Source of the DNA: Hyalella azteca
Taxonomy: Eukaryota > Arthropoda > Malacostraca > Amphipoda > Hyalellidae
Assembly (NCBI RefSeq): GCF_000764305.2
Contig: NW_025933343.1
Span: forward strand, 49,853-113,852
Direction: 5' to 3'
DNA: 64,000 nucleotides
Below are positions 1 to 11,900 of the stretch, piece by piece; position 1 is the stretch's first letter; each line of letters opens with the position of its first letter. The position numbers were made by a program, and so were the translations under genes. Under the pieces are notes generated by a model that ran no database searches, had not been told where the DNA came from, and was given only the letters and a program-made list of their open reading frames with translations.

Positions 1-1835
1 TGCTAACTTTACAAAAGTTAAAAACTTTAAGTTAGAAAAAAATATGTTGAAACATATTGTAGCAAAAATTCATACAGCGCATTTGCTCTCTACACATGCA
101 CGCACAAATATCTATCAATTAATCATATGAATACGGTAATCATACAATACAAAGAGTATTAATTGAATACTCGTAATTTTGTCATTTTCAAATTTTGTTA
201 AATATTCCACACTCTGAAGACATCAGTTGAAAATCCTCTTTTAAATAAATAATACGACATTTTGGTTCCCACAACACTGTTATTTTATTCTAATATACAT
301 GATTAAAATTGGTAAATTTTTCTATATTATTGTTATGTGTTTAATAACTTCAAACGCAACGAATTCACAGCCCTTTTTATGTTGAATCTAACAGCTCGCA
401 TGGAGGTCTGGCCTTGAATAACTTTAATTGTAACGAGCACGAATATCATTGCCTGTGAATTATTGAATATTGAATCATTGCAGCCAGTATGTAATTCTAG
501 CCTTGAATAACACCGAGCTTAACAAGCTCAAATACCATAACCTGTATTTATTGCTACCCTGAATAACCTGTGAATTACTGAATTTTGAAACTTTGTGTCT
601 CGTATAGAAAATAAAAATCACTGAGCACTTGAGAATTCGCTTCACCTGGGCGCCTGTCACGCGAGCAGTTCCGTACCTGACCTACAGTGTTCAATGGTGG
701 CTTCTAAACCAGCCTTGTTGTTATACTGTTGCCTAGTGACGTAATAATATTTCTGTGTTAGTGTGTGTTGCTGTGTGTACCTGTGTGTCAGTGTGCGCGT
801 GTAAGTTGTGTGCCTCGACTCGATACTTGTCTTGAATATTGATTCGCCTGTTAACCTTGTACTCATATTGAGTTAGTTGGCAATGGCGACCTATGCAGCT
901 TAATGTAGCCTTCTTATTTTGCCCGCATGCATATTCAATGATATCAAATAATTTTGCTAGGTTTTAATTGTTACATTTTTATTCTGCGGCCGTTTCTTCG
1001 AAAATTAAAATTGGGCTCAAATTTAGCCAAGTTATTACAGTTTTTTATAAAAATCTAGTGCATAATTGTTATCAATGGTTTTTCAGAATTTCTTCCCATT
1101 GAAATAGTTTAATTGGAAAATGTGTCATTTGGAGGTAAATTAATCTTTAAGCCAAAATTTATTTACTAAATATTTTTTCGGAGCTTCAGGTCGGCAATCT
1201 ACGATTTTTTCAGGTTTTGAATCCGCGGTTTGAAAATCCACGGTTTTTGCTCCTGACATTCAAGTACCTCAGCGTTCTATACTTCGCTAATAATTATCTA
1301 AGTGTTAGATCAATTTGACTAGCAATATTTATTTTGCTACAAATTTTAAAAAATCATATTTATAACACATATTTTTGAGAATTTTATCTTTATTGTTTGG
1401 ATATGTGGCAAATTTCAATCGCTCTTCAGTGATCAACGTCCAATTTACTATGTTTTTCATCAACATGGAGACTAAAATATGGTTTAATTTTACATGAAGT
1501 ACCAATAACACTTATAGAAATTTTATCTGGATATACAAGGCTGCTCAAAACTAGAGTGTGATTCACTGAAACGTCTTGTTTTGTATTTCGCCCCAAGCAA
1601 ACAAATGTTGTAGGAAAATGGCGTGGAGCAGTGCACATGACAGGCGAAGTCATGAAGTTTTGTGTCTTGCCTAGTTAGTTGTCACTATGCATTGGACAAG
1701 TGAGCTGCATACGTCTGCTGCCGAAGAGTACTTTTCTAATGGCCGTTCCGCTCTCGCTACTGAACGAGCATTCCGTACTCGGAATGCACCTTATCTCCTT
1801 GACAGTTGACTCCTTTGGCCCCCCCTACTTCCCCC
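1..1835. other. Upstream intergenic region, no gene seen
   Basis: No exon-like or conserved coding stretch was recognised on either strand. The open frames here are short, AT-rich and carry no motif. Between about 360 and 620 the phrase around 'ttgaataac' recurs in degraded form, which looks like an old tandem repeat. The promoter of the receptor gene that starts at 2911 may lie in the 1 kb before that gene, but I see no clear TATA or initiator element to place it. Confidence 0.5.
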
Positions 1836-1837
1836 TT

Positions 1838-2060
1838 CTCCAATCGATATGAAATTTTGCACACTTTCGCAAAGTCGGAGACAATGCATGAATCAATTAA
1901 CAAAATAAATAATTTTGAAAATTAAAACTTTTTTTAAACAAAATTGAAAAAACAATTTTGTCTGCTACAAATATTAAAATCGATATTTAACATACTTCTA
2001 CCTGTCCAATCGATCTGAAATCTTGCACACTTTACTTATTCTTAAAGAGGAGAACGAGGC
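1838..2060. repeat. Two copies of a dispersed ~169-bp repeat
   Basis: The phrase 'gaaattttgcacac', preceded by a 'ccaatcgat' block and followed by a 'gtcggagacaatgcatgaa' block, occurs near 1840 and again (diverged) near 2009, about 169 bases apart. The same unit in the same order appears twice at 43404-43745. The family is therefore dispersed and locally tandem. I do not recognise it. Confidence 0.6.
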
Positions 2061-2910
2061 AAACTCAATCTACAGATGATGGAGTTGAGTTAAAATGACG
2101 TTCTAATTCTTCTCATTCTAGATGACAGAAAATTTCGAAAATGTTTTTTTCGACAACCGATTACACCTTTCATATGATTCTCTCAGAAAAAGTTATTTAT
2201 GTATAAATAAATTTTTTATCTTGTACAGTCTATTCAATTACTACAATTAAACTAAAATTTAAAAATTGGGGAACGACAAAGAGGAGAAACTGTTTGTAAA
2301 CTCAAACTAGAACTAGAAACTCAAACACGGTGTAAAGGTAATGGTTATAACTTAATGTCTTATTTTGCATATCGTGCAAGCTCTCCATGAATTTTAAACT
2401 TCAATGCTAGATAATTGGAGCACAACTAGAGTGTCGAATGAAGTTAAATGACGTCTTGTTTGATCATGAATAATATTTCAGTCAGTAATGACGACCGCAG
2501 TACGAGGCTGTGAGCCATTGTCTTTAGGTCAAATAAAACTGACACAGCGCATGTGCATTTTTCACATTAATCTTTTTCTCAACCAAGCAAATATATATGT
2601 ATGTTTACATATATATACAAAATTACAATTTGGTACTAAATTTTTATTGAATGGAAGGGTTAATATTAAAGTTATTTATTAATATCACCCAAATGTCACT
2701 CAGTAATATCAATATGTCGAGAACGCGTTGAGTTGTCACAAGTAAACCTCATCTACGTGAGTGAACAGCCTTGAACACACGTCCTAACGATCTTGTCAAC
2801 ACTTAAGTCATTAATAATAAGGAAGCTCTTCTTAACTTGTTTGGGACTGTAATTCTTCAGGACGATTATTATGTGTTGAACGTCGCTGTGGTGAGGACAG
2901 GGACGCTGAA

Positions 2911-5900
2911 ATGGTCGTGAAAATGGCTCACATGATGCGGCTAATTCCTGTTATCTTTCAAGCGATTATCATCTTAACTTCACTGCATTTAGCAAGTGAG
3001 GAATCATAATAGATATTTTCATGCTATTTATGATATTTAGGAAGATGATCATGTTATTGCATCATGTTTATAAAATTTAGACATGACTTTGATTTGCTTG
3101 AATTAACAAAACAAGTATTATTAACTAGTATTACGACTGTGGAAACATTGATTGACTTCTTATTTTAATTCAAAAATCAAGAATTGATTCGAAACAAATG
3201 AACTGAAATATTTTATATCCAGTTTGTTATTTAATACATTAATGTATTTTACAACATGATATGATCTGCAATGAAGCGTGTTTTAATAATGATCAGGTGT
3301 CTATATTAAAAACCATAGAATTTATAGAATAATGGTCGTAGAATGTTTAAAACAATGGTCGTAGAATGTTTAAAATAGTGGTGGAAGAATGTTTAAAATA
3401 ATGTTAAAGGAATGTTTAAATAATGTTGGAAGAATGTTTAAAATAATGGTGGATGATTGTTTAAAATAATGGTGGAAGAACGTTTAAAATAATTTAGGAG
3501 GAATTTTTAAAATAATGATCGAAGAATGTTCAAAGCAATGTTGGAAGAATGTTTAAAATAATGTTGGAAGACTGTTTAAAACATGGTCGAAGAATGTTCA
3601 AAGAAATGTTTAAAGGAATGTATATTAAATTAGCACAGTACATAGCACGTCACGCTTAAGCACCGGCTCTTGTGTTGCAGACGCTGAGCCGCTGACAGAG
3701 ATCGTCTTCCAGCCTCACGACTCAGTGGACAGCGGCTCCATGCTGGACGCTGGCAGCGGGGCGGTGCCTGATCTCAGACAAGTCAGTGGGGAACATTTGG
3801 CTGGGGTGCAGGTCAGTGGGGAACATTTGGCTGGGGTGCAGGTCAGTGGGGAACATTTGGCTGGGGTGCAAGTCAGTGGGGAACATTTGGCTGGGGTGCA
3901 GGTCAGTGGGGAACATTTGGCTGGGGTGCAGGTCAGTGGGTAACATTTGGCTGGAGTGAAATACCAACTTGGCTAAATTTTAAATTATCCTATTATTTCG
4001 AAATTCAACGCATTCACTAAAAACTTTTAGTATGTTATTCTCAGATTAAACATGGTATACTTATAAGCATAATATGGTTTGGTGTGGCTGAGTGGCTATA
4101 ATCAACATGATTGGAGCAGCGAGTTGGGGGTTTGAAACCCGCAACTTGTTGTGCAATTTCTAGTTGAAATCGGCGATAGAACAACACGGCCCAATCATAT
4201 CCGACACTTTTTATTATATTATTGTATAATATAGAATATGTTGATTATATATAATGAACAAAATTCATAATTGTCAGAGTAAATAAGTGCCACTAGCCGC
4301 GTTTGCAACACTAGGTTGCATCAAAGTTTATGTCATTGATTATTACGGACGAGTGTTAAGAGGTGTCGAGGGCTCGGGGGCTGAGATGGTAATTCTAATT
4401 GTTTAATTATGAACAAACATTGTTATCTGTTTCCGCTGCCATTATTTTAACTATTTACTGAAATTGTTTTAATTATTGATTGCCATTGTTTTATTATTGT
4501 GTGCCATTGTTTTATTATTGTCTGCAATTGTTTTATTATTGTTTGCCATTGTTTTAATTATTGATTGCCATTGTTTTATTATTGTCTGCAATTGTTTTAT
4601 TATTGTCTGCAATTGTTTTATTATTGTCTGCAATTGTTTTATTATTGACAGAGCTGGGCAGCGCTACTTTGAAATGTAGCGGGCGCTACAGCTATCGCTA
4701 CAGTAAAATGTAGCGCCGCTACATTAGCCGCTACAATGGCCAAAATTATTGGAAATCTCTAAATATTTATTGTTCTGCTATTGGGATTTACCCATAAACA
4801 TTTAATGAAAATAAAACATTTTCAAAACATATCAATGCAAATTTATATCAATTAACCTAACCGAACAAGTATGGGTTAGATACAGTAAATAAATGTTACA
4901 GTTATTTTTATGTTTTACCTTCCCTACATGGATGTCTACTTTAATCTACCAATCTCAAAAATTATCCACATATACATATAAAAAAATCACTCTTTTATTT
5001 TTATAAATATGTGGATTATTTTTGAGATTGGTAGATTAAAGTAGACATCCATATGTAAGGAAGGTGGAACATAAAAATAACTGTGTAAAAAAACTGTAAG
5101 CAAACTGAAACATGAAAAAATACCTGTAAGTGGTAACTGGTAACAACTTAACAAGTAACAACTAACATGTTGACACTAGCAACAGGCTGAGGTTGACAAC
5201 ATTACAACGAAATCTTTCGTACAGTTTTATTCTGTAATTTATATTTATATAATGTATGTATCGTGCTGTTTTTAAAATAATATTTAATACTAATAAGTAA
5301 AATCGAAAGGCTTTATCTATAAATGTAGCGGTAGCGCTGTAACCGCAAAACCTCGTATCGCTACTTAAATATGTAGCGGGCGCTACCGCTACCGCTAAAT
5401 CGCCTTAAATGTAGCGTCGCTACCGCTACCGCTACATGTAGCGCGCTACTGCCCACCTCTGATTATTGATTGTCATTGTTTTATTATTGTCTGTAATTGT
5501 TTTATTATTGTCTGCCATTGTTTACGTAGCCTGTTTGCATTCTCAATTTTTGTTTACTCTTAATTTGGCAAGCATTGCGCTCATGGCATGTGTTGTGCTC
5601 ATGGTATGTGTTGTGCTCATGGCATGTGTTGTGCTCATGGCATGTGTTGTGCTCATGGCATGTGTTGTGCTCATGGCATGTGTTGTGCTCATGGTATGTG
5701 TTGTGCTNNNNNNNNNNNNNNNNNNNNNNNNNNNNNNNNNNNNNNNNNNNNNNNNNNNNNNNNTGACACGCACTGTACACCTGACACGCACTGTACACCT
5801 GACACGCACTGTACACCTGACACGCACTGTACACCTGACACGCACTGTACACCTGACACGCACTGTACACATGACATTCTACACGCAGTTCACGTACTGC

Positions 5901-8900
5901 GTGCGGTTCTTCTTGGTCCGCCACAGCGCAGGCTTCACGACCTTCTTCAGCTACATCATCAACCACCAGGACGTCTCCTTCAGTGAGTGCATCGGTGGTC
6001 AAGTGGTGACGGTAGCGGGGAATTTGTTAGTGAAACCCTATAGAAATTTACACAAAATAATTATCTCTTAATGTAAACTTTCGCTGCGATGAATGAGTGA
6101 AATATTTTCGAAATAACAATGCAGTTTTTGCCCCACTGTGGGTTTTTTTTACCCAGTTTGGTCCGACATAATGGCGTTTAGGTATAATATAATCATCTCT
6201 GCACGTGTTGCGGGCAAGAAAGCGTGTCACTATTTGGACAATACGATTCATTCATTTTTCTGTTGTTTGCTTCGAAAAATTCCTTCTTCGTGTTTTTCTC
6301 AGTACAATTGCTAGCGCATTGGCAAAGCTTTATATTGAATTGATCCAAGTTTTGCATGCAATCTCCAAATTAACGGCGAAAAGGTTCGCGTTATTCATGT
6401 TGAAATTGTACACTTTTTTAATATAGTAGTACATCATCTTCGGCGTTGAAGAATAGGCCTGGATAGGCTTGTACTGACCCTTGTACTTTTCGTGACATGT
6501 TCACAACTAAAAACTAGCCTCTTGACCAGATCTCTTCCACTGACGGTGGTTTGAAATCGTTACTGGACTTTCAGTTGTTCCGTAGGGTGCTAGGCATTTC
6601 AAAGACTGAACATATGCTTCTGCATATGTCTAGTCATTCTTGTCTGAGCCGCGGTTGAGCCGTGTCACAAAACAGACGTGCTCCGTGTATGCCGACGACA
6701 CAAAAGTTTATAATGCAGTAAAGGATACGTCAAATAAAGCGCAATTGCAAGATGTTCTTGACAGCTTAGTTAACTGGGCTGATACGTGGCAGCTGCGGTT
6801 TAATGCTGACAAGTGTAAAGTACTTCACCTCGGGAAGAACAATGAACAGCAAGATTACAGTATGAGAAGACATGGTTGCAACGAGAGAGTAATGAGTGAA
6901 AAGTCTAGTGTGAAAAAAGATCTCGGAGTTAATATCGACAAGGAGCTGAAATTTTCTATGCATGTTAAAACGCAAGCTCAGACGCCCATACGAGTTCCTA
7001 GATGCAGAAGCGATGAAGCAGTTTTTTGTTGCTGTCGTGCGCCCGAATCTAGAGTTGGGAAACGTTGTGTGGTCACCGAAATTTGAAAAGAACAAAAATT
7101 TAATAGAGAATGTTCAAAGACGTGCAAAATGGATAATTCCAGGCTTAAAGGGCAAGTCCTATGAAGAAAGATTAAAGATTATGAAGCTTCCAAGCCTCAG
7201 CGATCGACGTCTGCTTGGGGACCGCATTGAAGTATACAAGTATACTCATGGTTTATACAAGGTCCCCGAAGGATTACTAGAATTTTAAACAAGAACCAAC
7301 ACCAGAGGCCACGACTATAAACTAAAAAACAGCGTTGCAACTCATCCATGCGCCAACATTTCTTCTTGGTTCGAATCACCGACATGTGGAACAGCCTTCC
7401 CGATTACATCGTTGGCGCTCCGAGTATGAAAGCGTTCAAGAATAGACTAGATAAAGATAAAGCAATGGAAAATATATGTTCAGACTTGAATTGCCTAGCA
7501 CCATATCGAACCAGGTGGAAGTCTATAGTAGCTATTTCAAACTATCGTCAGTCCTGAAAATATTCGGTCAAACGACACGATTTTAGATCTTCTGTGAACA
7601 AGGCACGAAAAGTAAAAGAATCGGCGACAGGCCACATCAGGCCTACTCTTCAGCGCCGACATCACTATGTTATGTTATGTAGTCTGTTCTTGAACGCGTA
7701 CATACTCGGAGCGTCAACAATTTCATCAGGGAGGCTGTTCCACATGTCGGTGACAAGTGAGTAGAAATGTTGTCGCGTGGATGAGTTACACCGCAGTTTT
7801 TTAGTTTATAGGCGTGACCCCTGGTGTTGGTGCTTGTTTCAAGTTCAAGAGATCTTTCCGGGACCTTGTATAAATTATGAGTATACTTGTATATTTCAGT
7901 GAGGTCACCACGCCGACGTCGATAACAGAGACTCTGAAGCTTCATAATCTTTAATCTTTCTTCCTTGCCCTTTACTTGGACTTACCCTTTAAGCCTGGAA
8001 TTATCCTTGTTCCACGTCTTTGAACACTCTCTACTAAATTTTTGTCCTTTTAAAGTTTCGGTGACAACACGGCGTTTCCAAACTCTAGACAACAGCTTCA
8101 TCGCTTCTGCATCTAGGAACTCGTAGGAGCGCCTGATCAGTCCAAGAAGTTTAATGGATTTATTTGCTTGCGTTTCAATGTGCCTAAAAATTTTCAGCTC
8201 CTTGTCGACATAAACTCCTATATCTTTTTCCACTGTCGACTTTTCAATCATTAGTCTCTCGTTACAGCCATGTCTTCTCATACTGGAAGCTTGCTATTCA
8301 TTATCTTGCCGAGGTGAAGAACTTTACTCTTGTCATCATTAAAACGCAGCTGCCACGCATCAGTCTAGTCAACTAAGCTATCAATATCATCTTACAGTTG
8401 CACTTCATTTGACGCATCCACAACAATATTATAGACTTTTGTGTCGTCAGCATACATGGAGCACATGCGTGACACTACCTCTGGCAGATAGTTTCTACAA
8501 GCAACGACCAAACAGGCCCAAGAACGCTCTATTATGTCACGCCACTGCGCACTGTTGCCCAGTCTGATCCGATTCCATTAATACTGAGATATTGTCTTCT
8601 ACCTACTAAGAAATCCCTGATCCACTGGCGTACATTACATTTTATTCTATTCCCAAGGACTCCATTTCGCACAACAGCCGCTCATGCGGAACATGGTCTA
8701 ATGCCTTAGCAAAATCGAGGAACACTACATCCAATGGCTTACTTTCGTCCAGAAGGCGAGTCCAATCATTCAAGGTAGACATGAGATTAGTGGTGCAAGA
8801 TCTACCGGCAATAAAGCCATTTGACAGTCTGATAGGAGATGGTCAACAGTCAAGTGATCGATAATTACCGGGGCTCCTCTTATCACCTTTTTTCCAATGG

Positions 8901-11900
8901 CTTCACTTGTGCTTCATTCCTATCGGACGCCAAAGTCCCTTCGTTCAAGGTTTTTTGAAAGAATACTGTCAAAGGGCAGGCCAGAACGGTTGCTAATTCT
9001 TTGAGTGTTCTGGGGTGGAAACCGTCGGATCCAATTGACTTATCGGGGTTCAGATAGAACAGGCGTTTTAGAACCTCTTCTTCGTGTATCTTAATACTAG
9101 TTAACTTCGAGCCCACTGGGCGCCCTTCAATAGCTGGAATACTTTTTAAGTCATCATCTGTGAAAATGCTACTAAAGAACTGATTTAGCGCATTAGCTCT
9201 GCCCTCATCAGAGGATATTTTTTGTTGATCTACTTTCAAATCAGCAATACCGTCCAATGTTTTACACTCAGAGCTAGCGTACAAAAAGAAGGCTCTCTGG
9301 TTCTTTTTTGAATTTTTGGCAAGATCTTTTTCAAAGTTTTCCACTGCGGTGCGACAAATTTTTGTAGCTTGATTTCGAGCTCTTGCATACATGTTATAAT
9401 CAGCATCGCTGCTAGATCGTATATACAGAGGTGGGCAGTAGCGCGCTACGTTTTCAGTAGCGGTAGCGGTAGCGGCTCTACATTTAAGGCAATGTAGCGG
9501 TAGCGATAGCGCCAGCTACATATTTAAGTAGCGATACGAGGTTTTGCCGCTACAGCGCTACCGCTACATTTATAGATAAAGCCTTTACATTTTACTTAAG
9601 GGGACCGGCTACCCTCCAACAAAACTTTTTTGTTCACAGAGGGATCGTTTTGAAACTTGGTACACATATGTAAAACAGAAATCTAAGACCTTATTGTTCA
9701 TGTAAATTTAAAAAAAATGAAAGAAAACGTGGAATTAATAGAAAACGGCATATAAGGGGTACTCTAAAAAAGTTTATAACTTTTGCAAATCACATGCTAC
9801 AATGTCGAGACACATATCATTCGATTTGTAACAACAATATCTAGCGACTGTAGGGCCCCGATTTTTTATTTTCCTCATCGTTTTTTTCGCGTTCTTCCCA
9901 TTTTTTTCACATTTTTACCCCCCCACCTTCCTCCCCCTCCCATATATAAGGCAAACCATGCACATATTAAAAAAAAAGGCTTCTAGAGTCGCTAGGTATT
10001 GTTTTTACAAATTGAATGGTATGTCTCTCATTACCGTAGCTTGAAAACTGTTGGAGTTATAATTTTTTTAAGATGGCGTTTTTTGGATTTTTAAATTGTC
10101 CAGGGGACCCAAATAAAGTAAAATTCATTGAAAACAGAAGAATATGCCCAAAAAGTCTTGATATTGTAGCCCAAGCTTTCCCATTGCCAATTATTTGCAT
10201 TCAAGGTACCAGCACGCGTCTTTAGACCTATTTATGTTCAATTTAACGAACGTGAATAATAGGCTATAAATGGGACTTTTTATATATAAATATATATATA
10301 AAATATTATTTTTACATAACTTTACAACTGCATTACGCAAAAACTATTGCATGAACATCCATGGTAGTAGCTTTGTTAAACGCGTCTTGTTTGTAGCTTT
10401 CAAACGAGTGCAAACACTTTGCAATTAACCTAAATAATGACATATAAATACAATTTATTTGCAAATAATGATATAAAATGATCATTTTATAAAAGTTCAA
10501 GACTGCATTACACAAAAAAGTATTGCATGTACATCTATGGTAGGTAGTAGCTTTGTTGAACGCGTCTCGTTTGTAGCTTTCAAACGAGTATTTCAGTTTG
10601 CTTACAGTTATTTTTACACAGTTATTTTTATGCTTCACCTTCCCTACATGGATGTCTACTTTAATCTACCAATCTCAAAAATAACCCACATATATATATA
10701 CAGAAAAAGACTGATTTTTATATGTATATGTGGATAATTTCTTAGATTGGTAGATTAAAGTTCACATCCATGTAGGGAAGGTAAAACATAAAAATAACTG
10801 TAACTTTTTTTTACTGTATCTAACCCTGGGGTAACCCATACTAGTTCGGTTAGGTTAATTGCAATAAAGTTGCATTGATATGTTTTAAAAATGTTTTATT
10901 ATCATTAAATATTAATGAGTAAATCCCAATAGCAGAACAATAGATATTTAGAGATTTCCAATAATTTTGGCCATTGTAGCGGCTAATGTAGCGCGCTACA
11001 TTTTACTGTAGCGGTAGCGGTAGCGACCGTTACAATCTATTGGGTGTAGCGGTAGCGCCCGCTACATTTAGAGCATGTAGCGGTAGCGGTAGCGCCGCTA
11101 AATTTCCAAGTAGCGCTGCCCAGCTCTGCGTATATAACGCTTGAGGATTCATCTGTCCAGTCTATTTCTGGATGGTTAAAGTCATCAACGGTCAACGTAT
11201 GCGACCTACCGTAAATGCTCGGTTAAGTAGTACCTATATTATCAGTCTGCTTATATCGCAAGTTCACAAATAATTTAAAAGCAAAGAAAACACCAAGCAA
11301 ATTCACCATATCGATATTGAAAACGTTTCGGAGTCCAGCTCCATCATCACTAACATTATATCGGGGGAAAAACAGGACTCGATTGGAACAACTTAGTCCT
11401 AGGGTTCACGAAAAGAATATAAAACCAAGCGATTCACTGTTTCCAGATTATATGAACTAAACGCATTATTGAGACACGGTTTTAGTTTGAAGATATGTAG
11501 AGAATCCAATATTCTCAAATCCGAGCAGCCAGAAGTGGAACCGAGTATCCTGAAATCACTCTCAGTTACAGCCACGTCGCACTGTTCAGCATGTAGGCAC
11601 ACGGAAGAATGAGGAGGCTTTGAGAGAGGTAAGTTAGAACGACAGCTCCTGCCACGGTGTTCAGAAACCCGGATGTAGAAGTTCAAGCCTGGATGCGATC
11701 AAACCTTGTCTATGAGTTCAGTTGTGCACGCTGTGCATCTACGTACGTTGGAATAACGTCGCGTAACTTCTACATCCGGGTTTCTGAACACCGTGGCAGG
11801 AGTTATCGTTCTAACTTGCCTCTCTCCAAGCCTTCTCATTCTTCCGTGCGCCTCCATGCTGAACAGTGCGACGTGGCTGTAACTGAGAGTGATTTCAGGA

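Noticed and set aside
4080..4160. Functional tRNA gene
   Set aside because: A and B boxes are present but the acceptor and anticodon stems do not form convincingly. SINE head preferred.
5466..6071. A 201-codon frame across the gap
   Set aside because: It is made of 18-bp tandem repeats plus N and only overlaps the pentraxin exon by chance in another reading of its borders. The supported exon is 5889-5982.
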